Assembly: GCF_012033735.1 (NCBI RefSeq)
Contig: NZ_JAAVJD010000001.1
Location: 30,616-94,615, forward strand
Length of the DNA stretch: 64,000 nucleotides
Source: Streptomyces lonarensis
GTDB taxonomy: Bacteria; Actinomycetota; Actinomycetes; Streptomycetales; Streptomycetaceae
Direction of reading: 5' to 3'
Under the pieces are notes generated by a model. The model was not told where the DNA came from. It saw only the letters and a list, made by a program, of their open reading frames with translations, and ran no database searches. The position numbers and the translations under genes were made by a program. Shown piece after piece: positions 7,889 to 16,353 of this stretch (positions are counted from its first letter, which is position 1; each line of letters begins with the position of its first letter).

Positions 7889-9826
7889 CTATGCCTCATA
7901 GCCGTGTTCGGCACGGTGAACATGTTCAGGCCCAGGGTGTGCGACGCCGGGAACCATGGGGCGGTTGTAGTCGAGGGGGATTGTGCTGAAGGTGTCGCTA
8001 GGGATGGGAGCGGTGTCGTTGTCAGCGATGATCAGCTGTAGCTGGTCGCCGTAGGCGTCTGCGAGTGCCTTGAAGCGGTCGTAGATGCGGTTTCCGCGTT
8101 CCTGGTCGTCTGGGTTGCTGCCCAATGCCTTGCGCGGGGAGTCGATGATCAGCAGGGAGGGGACGAGGACATCGGGGTGGGTGATCCCGAACTCCAGTAG
8201 GGCGAGGCTGTAGGCGATGCTCACGCATGTCGTGATGCCGCCGCCAGAAGCCTGCAGACTCTCGAAGGGACTGCCGTCGATCACCGGCAGGTAGGTTTTG
8301 GGGTCAATGGCCGCCGCTTGTACCCAAGGTAGATGCAGCTCGGCGAGCAGAGTGAAGAACTCCTGGCTCAAGTCGTCTACGAGTTGACCGCGGGCTGCGA
8401 GGGCCAGGGTGCGACTCTTGACGTCGGCCTGGACGTGCGTGCGGGTCGCCGTGAGGTCCTTGACCTCTTGGCTGATGGATCGTGCGCGAGCCCAGGCATC
8501 ACGCAGCTGGGTGACGGCGTCGATGCTCGCTCCGAGCGAAGCTACGCGGGCGCTGGAACTGGCAATCGCGTCGAACCGGGGCGCGACTATGTCCCGGGTC
8601 TGCACGTCCAGCTCGCGTCGAAGGGTGGTGGTGAGGAAGTCTGCTTGTTGGACGCGGTCACGCGCAGCTGCAAGAACCTGCGCATCAGCTTCGCGAACAG
8701 CTTGTGCGTCTTGGAGCTGTCTTTCAAGGGCCTCCCGGGTTTGCTGGATGGCTGCAGGGTCGACGGACTCGTCCGGGGGATCGTGTTGCAGGCAGACAAT
8801 GCAGTGGTCCTCTTGGACCGGCCGTCCTTCCAACCGCTGCATGCAGCGAGGGCAGACGACGAAGTCGAAGGGAGACAGCTTTTCGATCGCGGACGCGGAG
8901 CGCTCCAGGCGCAGAAGATCGAGTTCGACCTGCGCGACGACTGATTCACGGGCTTCGAGCAGCTCGCGTGCGGCCTCGGCTTCTTGGTTGGCGTCCCTCG
9001 CGCCAGAGACGGCCCGACGGAGCTCCTGCCGGAGAACGGCATCGGCCGCGCTGCTCTCCTCCAGCTCTGAGCGCAGATCATTGAGGGCACGTTCAGCGAG
9101 GGACAGCATCTCCCGTAGCTGAACGAGTTCCGCACGGAGCGCGTCATCACTTCGCGAGTCCGACTCTCGGAGGAAGTTGCTGACGTTGTCGTGCTCAGAT
9201 CTCTTCGTCTTCATGTCTGTCAGGAGCTGTGCCGAGCGCTGCTTCAGGTCCAGGAGCACGCTGTCCGTCAGTCCGAAGATGATCTCGAAAAGAGCTCGGC
9301 GCATTCCGTTGAAGTAGGTCTGCTGATGGCGAACGATCTGGGTGTCGATGTAGATCGCTTCAAGGTAGACGTACACGAATAGGGCCTGGAAGGTCACGTT
9401 GGCCTTGGCTGCTTTGCCTTCCCGACGCACGGGAATTGACGCACGAGGGAACCTCAAGGAGCTCAGCAAACGGTCGGACAGGGTTGTCTGACCGGCCTCC
9501 GCGCGGATGACGAGGCTTTCGCGGAGTTCCAGTGTGACGGGGTCGAGCACATCCACCCGGTTGCTGCCAGCTTCGCCGATCAGCCTTCGGAGCGCCAGGT
9601 GCTCGTCGCCGACGAGGACCTCCGCACACACCGAGTGGACGTGATCGCGCACGGCAGGAGTGAGGATGGCGTCACCGCCGACGGCGTGCTTGAGCAGCAT
9701 GAGAAGGCTGGACTTGCCGCTGCCGCTCGGTCCACTAATCACGGTGGCCGGCTGGTCGAAACGGTAAGTCTGCTCCGCGTCTGCGGTGGTGAGAGTCAGG
9801 GCGAGGAACTTCAGGTTGACCGCCAT
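7889..9826 (-). CDS. SMC/Rad50-like ABC ATPase of a three-component defence system (LmuB-like)
   Basis: A 645-residue ATPase. Walker A GPSGSGKSS is at residues 32-40, a coiled-coil region runs from about 200 to 470, an ABC signature-like ASGGGITT is at 526-533 and Walker B SLLIID is at 557-562. Two CxxC pairs lie at the coiled-coil apex (CPRC 325-328 and CIVC 342-345). They could form an intramolecular zinc ribbon, unlike the single CxxC hook of Rad50. The residue after the Walker B aspartate is serine, where most ABC ATPases have catalytic glutamate. It is the last gene of a coupled operon with the middle protein and a nuclease, the make-up of ABC-3C/Lamassu systems. Confidence 0.82.
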   Translation of the reverse strand: MAVNLKFLALTLTTADAEQTYRFDQPATVISGPSGSGKSSLLMLLKHAVGGDAILTPAVRDHVHSVCAEVLVGDEHLALRRLIGEAGSNRVDVLDPVTLELRESLVIRAEAGQTTLSDRLLSSLRFPRASIPVRREGKAAKANVTFQALFVYVYLEAIYIDTQIVRHQQTYFNGMRRALFEIIFGLTDSVLLDLKQRSAQLLTDMKTKRSEHDNVSNFLRESDSRSDDALRAELVQLREMLSLAERALNDLRSELEESSAADAVLRQELRRAVSGARDANQEAEAARELLEARESVVAQVELDLLRLERSASAIEKLSPFDFVVCPRCMQRLEGRPVQEDHCIVCLQHDPPDESVDPAAIQQTREALERQLQDAQAVREADAQVLAAARDRVQQADFLTTTLRRELDVQTRDIVAPRFDAIASSSARVASLGASIDAVTQLRDAWARARSISQEVKDLTATRTHVQADVKSRTLALAARGQLVDDLSQEFFTLLAELHLPWVQAAAIDPKTYLPVIDGSPFESLQASGGGITTCVSIAYSLALLEFGITHPDVLVPSLLIIDSPRKALGSNPDDQERGNRIYDRFKALADAYGDQLQLIIADNDTAPIPSDTFSTIPLDYNRPMVPGVAHPGPEHVHRAEHGYEA

Positions 9827-10398
9827 CAGATATCCGTCCGCCAGGGCCTGTCCACCGCGTCGGGCAGGCGCTCATAGATGAGGTTCTTCAGGGCTGACCC
9901 CGACTTGTCGAAGTGCTTCTTCAAGAGCGCCGTGCGTCGCGAGACGAGCACCCAGTCAGGTGTCTCGGACAGAGCCGCCGCGGCCTCAGCGCCTCTGGCC
10001 GTGACGCGGAACTCAGTCTGGTCGCCACCCGCGTACGTGATGAGGTCACGGGCCGCCAGAGAGCCGAGGACGCTGTAGTAGCGCTGATCCCACGGCCCGT
10101 ACTTGTAGCGGGTCATGCGACTCTCGACGGCCCGCCGCTCGGCGGCTGTGGGCTCGATGCCGTGGGGCCAGCTGGAGCCGGTCTCGTCGAGTAGACGCTC
10201 CAGCATCGCCGGATAGCGAAGTAGGAAGTCGAGTTTGGCCAGTTTGGTGAGTCCCGCAAGGCCCTTGCGTGACGTAGTGAAGCGTCCGACCAGCAGTAGA
10301 ACTCTCGCGTCGTGGTAATGAGCCTCACGGCGCTCCTCACTGCGAGCCTGCACCTTGATGCGCGTCTCGGAAGTCAAACGCTCAGAGGCGTTGCTCAC
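9826..10398 (-). CDS. Middle component of ABC-3C/Lamassu-like system (LmuC-like)
   Basis: A 190-residue protein starting at GTG 10398 behind GAGGAGGC; a longer frame to 10458 would overlap the nuclease gene too far. The start overlaps the nuclease stop (GTGA) and the stop overlaps the ATPase ATG (TGATG), so the three proteins are made together. It is predicted mostly helical, with segments such as KLDFLLRYPAML and YYSVLGSLAARDLITYAGG that resemble a winged-helix module. No catalytic motif is seen. In ABC-3C systems the middle component links ATPase and effector; that role is inferred from gene position and size. Confidence 0.65.
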   Translation of the reverse strand: MSNASERLTSETRIKVQARSEERREAHYHDARVLLLVGRFTTSRKGLAGLTKLAKLDFLLRYPAMLERLLDETGSSWPHGIEPTAAERRAVESRMTRYKYGPWDQRYYSVLGSLAARDLITYAGGDQTEFRVTARGAEAAAALSETPDWVLVSRRTALLKKHFDKSGSALKNLIYERLPDAVDRPWRTDI

Positions 10399-11819
10399 GA
10401 TGCCTCCTCGTCGGAGATCGTGAAGACGTCGGAGAAGTAGTAGTCGCAGTCGTCGCACAGCTGATACGCCAGGCCACGAAGGTGCTTGCCGTTAACCTTG
10501 AACGGCAGGGTCGCCGACATCGCTTCAGGAGTCAGTCGCTGCCTCAAGAGCCGGTTCATCCGCGCCCCGTACGGCTTGCCCTCCTCCGTCTCGCTCAGGG
10601 CGTCCGCACGGCAGTCGAAGGCGGTATCCAAGACCTCCAAGCGCATGTTGGCGAGGTCGAAACTGTCTCCTGGCAATCCCGACTGGTGCTGTTTCCAGGC
10701 GACGTACCATGCCGAGCGCAAACTCTCCGCGTGCGCGACCTCGTCGTCCGGAACCTGCCCCTGGACCAGCTTCTTGCGGAGATTCACTCCTCCGGGAGCG
10801 ACCATGGGGAGTCGACCAGGAGCGAAGGTCGGAACGGTGATTTCGCGGTAGACGAACTGCTCGCGCACGGTGCGGGCGTGCAGCGTTCGGCGGGCGATGC
10901 GTTGTCGCATCTGCACGTTCTGGAGGACCCTGCTCGGCGTCACGATGTACTCGGCTAACTGGCCACGCTCGCCCTCGCCGCGGTTGGCCTGCTCGATGCG
11001 CTCGACGATCTGGCGGTAGGTGGCTTCGTCGTCTACGTGGTCCAGCTCCAGAGCCAGGACGGCCGGCCGGAGGAGCTGCTGCAGGTTGTGGTCGGTGATG
11101 AACCTGGACGAAGGCACGTTCTTGTAGTCGATATGCAGCACGGCCAGAAATCTTTTGATCGTGGTGACGAAGCCGTCGGGTACGGCGATGTCAGCCATCG
11201 CCTTGGTTTCCGGCACTTCGGGGATGTGCGGGTACGGCTGCTTCCAGCGAATTTTCAGGAAGTGCCGCGCGACGGTCGTTGCCATCGCGTCGACGTCCGC
11301 AGTGACCTCTGGATCGGGGCCGCACATTCTCGCGAGCACAGCGGCATTGCCCTTGCCGGTGTTCAAGGCGCCGTTCGTGGTGAGGCGCAACCGAACGTTG
11401 TCTGCGCAACCACACGCGCGCCAGGTGTTGAACAGGTGTGCCAGGCCCCCGTCTTTGCATAGATCGCCGACATTCCACAGGGTCCGGTGGTACTGGCGGT
11501 GTTTCACCGACACAAGTTCGACGGTGCCATCCTTGAAGGCGATGGCAAAGTCCTCGTGCCACTCGCAGACGACGTACTCGATCTCGTCCCGTGTGAGCAT
11601 GGCCAGGCATGCCTGAGCAGCCACTTCGGCTTGGTACCGATACAGCCGTGAGGTGTCGGTTCCGCCATCCTCGCCTGGCGCCCGTTGAAAGATCGGATGC
11701 ACGAAGTCGTCGGCGTCATCCACTGCGTCCGCTGTCACGTCGACCACAACCACCCCCAAGCCGTACGCGCACCGAGCCCTGATGGGTGTCGGTGAGCCGA
11801 AGATCCTCAGGCTTATCAC
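10395..11819 (-). CDS. DUF4297/Cap4-like nuclease effector of the three-component system (LmuA-like)
   Basis: A protein of up to 474 residues. The N-terminal part carries a PD-(D/E)xK-like nuclease arrangement typical of DUF4297/Cap4: LYRYQAEVAAQ at residues 59-69, the acidic EWHEDFAI at 86-93 and the lysine strand VSVKHRQ with K106. The remaining 340 residues have no recognised motif and should contact the other components. The frame opens with GTG 11819, but GTG 11753 or 11747 just before the conserved domain are equally plausible starts. It is the first gene of the minus-strand operon, 77 bases downstream of the transfer operon. The nuclease is expected to cut DNA when the ATPase senses foreign DNA. 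Confidence 0.75.
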   Translation of the reverse strand: MISLRIFGSPTPIRARCAYGLGVVVVDVTADAVDDADDFVHPIFQRAPGEDGGTDTSRLYRYQAEVAAQACLAMLTRDEIEYVVCEWHEDFAIAFKDGTVELVSVKHRQYHRTLWNVGDLCKDGGLAHLFNTWRACGCADNVRLRLTTNGALNTGKGNAAVLARMCGPDPEVTADVDAMATTVARHFLKIRWKQPYPHIPEVPETKAMADIAVPDGFVTTIKRFLAVLHIDYKNVPSSRFITDHNLQQLLRPAVLALELDHVDDEATYRQIVERIEQANRGEGERGQLAEYIVTPSRVLQNVQMRQRIARRTLHARTVREQFVYREITVPTFAPGRLPMVAPGGVNLRKKLVQGQVPDDEVAHAESLRSAWYVAWKQHQSGLPGDSFDLANMRLEVLDTAFDCRADALSETEEGKPYGARMNRLLRQRLTPEAMSATLPFKVNGKHLRGLAYQLCDDCDYYFSDVFTISDEEAS

Positions 11820-11895
11820 AGTCCGGATGTGTGACGTAACCGAGTGATGGCATAAATCTGGAACGATCAGATGACCAGATGCTTGGTGTATTGAC

Positions 11896-12336
11896 CTAGA
11901 GCGGCGGGGCCTCGTGGCCTGGTTCGGCCAGGGAGGGGTGGTCGAAGGGACCGCCGTGGCGTTCGTAGAGGTGACCGCGCGCCCCAGTTGTAGTCTCGCG
12001 GACCGCTTCGGGCATGTCTGGAGCCGCCTGCGTCGCCTGGTGCTCAGCGAACCTCGTGAACACCACCTCCGCGCGGCCGAGGGTCAACCGTGTGGCCCCA
12101 TAGGGCCCGACGGCATAGCCGGTCCGGTGTCCGTGCCGATGCAGTTCCTCCACGGCGAGCACGCCGGCCTCAGGCTCCGGCGCGTCCGACGGTGGGACGA
12201 GAGCATGCAGCTCTTCGTTCCATTCCCAGCCGAGGTCGCGCAGCACGGTGCGGGCCTCCTCACGCTCCCATCCGCTTCGTGCGACCAGACCGCGGCGCGG
12301 GTCGGACGCGAACACCACGTCGGGTTCCGGCATCAC
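11896..12336 (-). CDS. Hypothetical protein at the end of the transfer operon
   Basis: A 146-residue acidic protein with no signal peptide or membrane segment. Recognisable stretches are LGWEWNEELHALVPP and GYAVGPYGATRLTLGRAEV. Its ATG overlaps the preceding stop, so it belongs to the transfer operon as its last gene. No family was recognised. Position suggests an accessory role in the element, but function is unknown. Confidence 0.65.
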   Translation of the reverse strand: MMPEPDVVFASDPRRGLVARSGWEREEARTVLRDLGWEWNEELHALVPPSDAPEPEAGVLAVEELHRHGHRTGYAVGPYGATRLTLGRAEVVFTRFAEHQATQAAPDMPEAVRETTTGARGHLYERHGGPFDHPSLAEPGHEAPPL

Positions 12337-12848
12337 TGCGACTTCGGCCCCTTCTGGTCGTTCTGCTGGTCCTCAATGCCATGAGCGGGCGCTGCCGGCC
12401 AGGCGGCGAGCTGGAACCGTGAGGGCCGATCCTCGTGGCGGCCGACCCTGCACTCATCGGCGGCCTTCCCCAGCACCTTGTTCATGCGGGTGAGGAACCG
12501 GTCGTACTGTTCGTGCCAGACGATGGCCGCTCCAGCGTCTCGGTAGGCGTCGGGCCGCGCGAAGGCCAGTGCGGCGATCTCGTAGGTCAGGTTCCCGTGA
12601 TGTCTCCAGCACGGGGGGATGACGTCCTGTGGCTGCCAGGCGTAGGTCTGGTTGAGCCATCGGCACACCGAGTCGAGCCATGCGGGCAAGGGCGTGATCA
12701 GCTCGACTGTCAGCGCGCCGAGGTCCCAAGGCGCCGGGCCGTCGACAAGGGACTCCTCGGCGGCACACGCCGCGATGTAGTCGACGACGAGTGCCGGCGG
12801 CTCGGGGAACGGGGCGAGTCGGGCGAGGGCGGTCGAGGGCGGCGTCAC
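12333..12848 (-). CDS. Hypothetical protein of the transfer operon
   Basis: A 171-residue soluble protein that overlaps both its neighbours by four bases. It is rich in tryptophan (ITPLPAWLDSVCRWLNQTYAWQP, split by loops) with a hydrophilic C-terminus ending in QQNDQKGPKSQ. The middle segment CWRHHGNLTYEIAALAFARPDAYRDA looks helical. It sits directly downstream of the coupling-protein ATPase and may assist it. No known domain was recognised. Confidence 0.65.
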   Translation of the reverse strand: MTPPSTALARLAPFPEPPALVVDYIAACAAEESLVDGPAPWDLGALTVELITPLPAWLDSVCRWLNQTYAWQPQDVIPPCWRHHGNLTYEIAALAFARPDAYRDAGAAIVWHEQYDRFLTRMNKVLGKAADECRVGRHEDRPSRFQLAAWPAAPAHGIEDQQNDQKGPKSQ

Positions 12849-14293
12849 CGGACTGCTCCTTCTCTACGGAGTTTCCACTCGGCTGCATGCGCTCCCAGTT
12901 GCTGCTTCTCCGCGCTGGCTCGACGCGATCGTTCAGCCTCGTTGGCCGCCCTGAGGGCGGCGACGTGCTGCTGGATGGCTCCCCAGGAGTCCCACGTCCA
13001 CATGCCGTCGAGGCGGGTGATGACGGGAGGCAGGTTGTCGGCGAGCACAAGGGCGTGCCCGTCGGCGAGGGCCCTGATCTGGTCACCGCGAAGCACCGGC
13101 TCCACCGCCATGTGCGTTGCTGTGGAGTGCCCTCCTCGGTCTCCACCGGTGGTCGTCTTCGTCGTCCGTGCGCGCTCGACCTGACCGCAGAGGTCAGACA
13201 TGTCCTTCAGGAACGAGGGGTCCTTCGCGCCGCCGAACACCACGACGTGGTTCGTGAAGGACGCGAGCTCGTTCGCCGTGTCCTCTCCGAAGCGGGCGCG
13301 CGCCGATGCCCAGCCCTGAAGGCCGTAGATGACCGTGATGCCGCGGCCCCGGCCGTCAGCGACCCGCTGCCGCAGCGAGGGGATAGGCGCGGTATTCGGT
13401 GCCTCGTCGAGCGCCGCGAGGAGAGGTGGGTCCAGCCTCCCGGCCTGGGAGGTGAGTGCGTGCGCTTCGGCGACGTCCAGGAGGTCTTCCGTGACGGCGG
13501 TCGTGAGGGAGGCGACGGAGTTGACCTCCGAGTCCTTCCCCAGCAGGTAGACGGTGCCTCCCTCGTCGAGGAGCTGGCGGAAGTCGGTGGGAGGCTCCCC
13601 GCTTCCCTGAAGCGCGCGGACCACCGACTCGTGCATGAGAGGTTCGAGCGCCGCGTCCAGCGTGCTGGCCGTGTTCCCCACCGTGCGGCTGTCCCCGGTC
13701 GTTGCGGTCCGGAGCATGTCCGACCACCCCGGGCCGGCGCCGGGGTGGGCGTCGAGGATGCCGACCGGTGCTGGATCTGTCAGCTTGCGCGCCCAGGTCA
13801 GCACGCGCTCAAGCGACGCCCCGTCCAGTGCGGCGGCGTGGAGCAGGGCCGCGAGCACCTTGGCTGCCTGCCCCTTGTAGAAGGCGCTGCCTTCGCTGGA
13901 CTGAGCGGTTGCGCCAGGAATCCGTGAGCCGGCAACGAACGCTTTGGCCCTCATCATGGCGATCTCCGTATCCGCGGCACCGGTGATCAGCGACCAGCGG
14001 AGACGGGGGAGCGATGGCGAGATGCCCTGCGGGTCGAAGACCATGACCGGTCCGCTTCGTTGCCGCGCGTCCACCGTGAGTTCGACCAGGTCGGGCTTGG
14101 TCGACGTGGCGACGACCGGACCGTCCCAATGACGGATCGTGGGAGCGAAGAAGCGCAGCGTCTTTCCGCTGCCCATGGGGCCGATAACTCGACATGCCTT
14201 GTCGGCGCGTGACCACAGCTTCGCTCCCTTCGGCTTCTGAGATATTCCGAGAGAGTATCCGAACCTGTGTGGGTCGGCTGCGTTGCGTCGCAT
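12845..14293 (-). CDS. VirD4/TraG-type coupling ATPase, cytoplasmic part
   Basis: A 482-residue ATPase that hands DNA to the transfer channel. Walker A GPMGSGKT is at residues 38-45, DPQGISPS and VVATSTKPDLV are typical of actinobacterial coupling proteins, LLAALDEAPN is Walker B and VIYGLQGWAS is a TraG-like motif. The start at ATG 14293 follows GGAGGCGAG. The protein lacks the N-terminal membrane helices normal for this family; these are encoded by the separate gene just upstream (14340-14558). The frame is open to 14521, but that part does not resemble the family, supporting the internal start. Confidence 0.85.
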   Translation of the reverse strand: MRRNAADPHRFGYSLGISQKPKGAKLWSRADKACRVIGPMGSGKTLRFFAPTIRHWDGPVVATSTKPDLVELTVDARQRSGPVMVFDPQGISPSLPRLRWSLITGAADTEIAMMRAKAFVAGSRIPGATAQSSEGSAFYKGQAAKVLAALLHAAALDGASLERVLTWARKLTDPAPVGILDAHPGAGPGWSDMLRTATTGDSRTVGNTASTLDAALEPLMHESVVRALQGSGEPPTDFRQLLDEGGTVYLLGKDSEVNSVASLTTAVTEDLLDVAEAHALTSQAGRLDPPLLAALDEAPNTAPIPSLRQRVADGRGRGITVIYGLQGWASARARFGEDTANELASFTNHVVVFGGAKDPSFLKDMSDLCGQVERARTTKTTTGGDRGGHSTATHMAVEPVLRGDQIRALADGHALVLADNLPPVITRLDGMWTWDSWGAIQQHVAALRAANEAERSRRASAEKQQLGAHAAEWKLRREGAVR

Positions 14294-14339
14294 GTATCTC
14301 GCCTCCGTTCTGCGTGAGGATACGGCCGTGGTCTTGCGG

Positions 14340-14558
14340 TCACTTCTTCTTCGGTTTGTCTCTGTCAGGTGAGGGGCGGATTTCCTTGGCCTGAAGTACC
14401 GCTCGGGCCGACATGTGGCGGCGAAGGAGTCTCTTGGTCGCGAACCCGGCGTTGCGGCGGTCGCGAATTCCGAGCAGCCAAACCGCGATGAGCGAGAGAC
14501 CGCAGAGTGCCGAAAGGGCATAGAGGCCGAGCGTGGCCCAGTCCGGTAGGGGGTTCAC
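14340..14558 (-). CDS. Membrane anchor and linker of the split coupling protein
   Basis: A 72-residue protein with one hydrophobic helix (LGLYALSALCGLSLIAVWLL, about residues 10-29) followed by RRNAGFATKRLLRRHMSARAV and AKEIRPSP. In single-chain actinobacterial coupling proteins this same membrane helix plus RRHLSARAV/EIRPS linker directly precedes the ATPase domain. Here it ends in KPKKK and a stop, and 46 bases later the ATPase gene starts with its own ribosome site. It is therefore called the N-terminal half of a split VirD4 protein. Its ATG overlaps the preceding stop. Confidence 0.7.
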   Translation of the reverse strand: MNPLPDWATLGLYALSALCGLSLIAVWLLGIRDRRNAGFATKRLLRRHMSARAVLQAKEIRPSPDRDKPKKK

Positions 14559-14923
14559 ACGCCTGTCCTCCGGGCGACTCTCGCGGCCAGGTACCGCATC
14601 CGGCGTCCGCAGAGTCGCGCCATCGACGCAGCTGGGCCGGCGGCCCTTGGCGGCGCTCTGTGGAACGCGGCGTGCAGGTCCTCCGCCGCGCGCCAGAAGT
14701 GCGTGACGGCTGTGCGGGCTCGGCCTCCCGCCGCCGAGTAGTCGCCGCGGTCCAGCTCGCCGGCCAGCTGTCCCGTACGGCGCGCGAGCGACAGTGCGTC
14801 GGAGTGGAGCTGGTCGAGGTCGTCGCGCACGCGGAAGCTGTCGGGGGCGAGCGGAGCGGGCATCGGAGTCTTCTCCCTCTGGGCGACTGAAGCACCCGGC
14901 TTCTGGATGTGGTTGGGGCTCAT
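14555..14923 (-). CDS. Small hypothetical protein of the transfer operon
   Basis: A 122-residue protein starting at ATG 14923, which overlaps the stop of the VirB4-like gene; its own stop overlaps the next ATG. The middle is a long helix (FRVRDDLDQLHSDALSLARR, then HFWRAAEDLHAAF) and the C-terminus is strongly basic. It has no membrane segment or known motif. Its place between the VirB4-like and VirD4-like ATPases suggests an adaptor function, which is inference only. Confidence 0.65.
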   Translation of the reverse strand: MSPNHIQKPGASVAQREKTPMPAPLAPDSFRVRDDLDQLHSDALSLARRTGQLAGELDRGDYSAAGGRARTAVTHFWRAAEDLHAAFHRAPPRAAGPAASMARLCGRRMRYLAARVARRTGV

Positions 14924-16353
14924 GTCTCGTCCGGGGCTGTGGTGGCGAGATCCGTCATGGAGCCTGAGGAGAAACAGAGGTGTTGCTCTGCCTCGACCAA
15001 CAGGTGCTGGACGCCGGGGTATATGACGTCGCCGACCTTCCATAGGGCGATACCTCGACGCAAGCGCATGATGTGCTCTGCTGTCCACGCTGGAAGGCCC
15101 AGGCGAGCAACTGTCTCCTCTGCTTCGGATTTCTTCTGCGAGTAGATGACAATCGTGTCTGCCATCTTCAGCGATGCTTGAGTTTCGGGGCTGTCGTCGA
15201 TGTCCGACAGGTGATGCACGATGAAGATGCAGGATAGTCCGTATCCTCGTGCGAACTTAAGGAACTTCTCCAGCAGGGCGGCGAGCTGAGGTGTTCCGAG
15301 AATATGCCATGCCTCTTCGCACACCAGAATTCGTTTGCGCTGTGTGTAACGTCGGCACTGCGAATCCGGGTTGGGGCCGATCTCCCAGGCGCCGGAGTCG
15401 GCGTCGACGACAATGCGCTCGTGGCGGCTGGGTGCGGTCCCGCACTCGCACAGGGGCCGGAGCCAGACCTCTTCAAGGAAAGTGCAGATCACTGCGACGA
15501 GGATCGTCGTCGCTACGCCGCCGCTGGGCACCTTCGTGAGGTCGAACACGACCATGTCGGCGTCGAGCTCGACACCGATGCTGGTCGGGCCGTCGAGCAT
15601 TCCGGTGAGGTCGCCTGTCGCGTCCTGACCCCCGCAGAGACGGTCCAGGACGTAGGAAGCTTCGAGGCCGTCGGCGAGGAGTTCGTCGAGCGTGCGCTGC
15701 TTGGCCGCCGCGTCTGCGGGGTCGGGGGCCCGCAGCGCTGCCGCGACGTCTGCGAGAACCGGCTGCCGGGCCGCCTCGGCCGCTCGCTCCCGCGCCCTGC
15801 GGATCGCGAGACGCAGCGCGGAGCCGGCGAACTCGTCGAGACGGTTGCCGAGCCCGACCTCTACGATCGTCCGCACCAGCTCGATCTGCCTCTTGCCGGA
15901 GATGGCCGGGTCCATCGGGTTGATGCAGGACGCACCAGCCCCGCCCCCTGGGGTGAACCGGACGGGGGCCTTACCCGTGATGGACCGGCCCAGCGCCGCC
16001 CACTCGCCTTCTTCGCGTTCCTTCTGCTCCTTGGTGTCCAGCACCACGACCTGCCGGCCGAGGCGTATCTGTCGTGCCGTGTAGGTCTTCGTCAGAGCCG
16101 ACTTGCCGCGGCCCGTGTCGCCCATCACGATCATGTTGCCGCCGGGAAGCCCGTCGCCGAAAGCTGAGAACGGGCAGTAGATGAACGCCTTGCCGCTGTA
16201 GAGCTCCCGGCCGATGATGGCGCCCTCTGTGCCCAGGGTCGGCGGTGCGATGGGCAGGTAGAGGGCCTGGCTGGTGGTCGTCTCGGTGTACAGCGGGCGC
16301 CGAGCCGTCTCGTGCATCGGTGTCAGCACACCGACTTCGAGGAGATCCGTCAC
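14920..16353 (-). CDS. VirB4-like conjugation ATPase
   Basis: A 477-residue P-loop ATPase that should power assembly and operation of the conjugation channel at the inner face of the membrane. Walker A MGDTGRGKSALTKT is near residues 77-90, Walker B is RILVCEEAWHIL, and FIVHHLSDIDD contains the downstream helicase-like motif. The GTG start at 16353 overlaps the stop of the SCO6880-type gene and was preferred over an open extension to 16416. It is shorter than proteobacterial VirB4 because the N-terminal domain is encoded by the upstream gene, the usual arrangement in Streptomyces. Confidence 0.87.
   Translation of the reverse strand: MTDLLEVGVLTPMHETARRPLYTETTTSQALYLPIAPPTLGTEGAIIGRELYSGKAFIYCPFSAFGDGLPGGNMIVMGDTGRGKSALTKTYTARQIRLGRQVVVLDTKEQKEREEGEWAALGRSITGKAPVRFTPGGGAGASCINPMDPAISGKRQIELVRTIVEVGLGNRLDEFAGSALRLAIRRARERAAEAARQPVLADVAAALRAPDPADAAAKQRTLDELLADGLEASYVLDRLCGGQDATGDLTGMLDGPTSIGVELDADMVVFDLTKVPSGGVATTILVAVICTFLEEVWLRPLCECGTAPSRHERIVVDADSGAWEIGPNPDSQCRRYTQRKRILVCEEAWHILGTPQLAALLEKFLKFARGYGLSCIFIVHHLSDIDDSPETQASLKMADTIVIYSQKKSEAEETVARLGLPAWTAEHIMRLRRGIALWKVGDVIYPGVQHLLVEAEQHLCFSSGSMTDLATTAPDET

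Noticed and set aside
7889..11819. Wadjet or BREX as the identity of the SMC-containing operon
   Set aside because: Wadjet needs four Jet genes and BREX needs PglZ, a methyltransferase and others. Only a nuclease, a middle protein and one ATPase are present.
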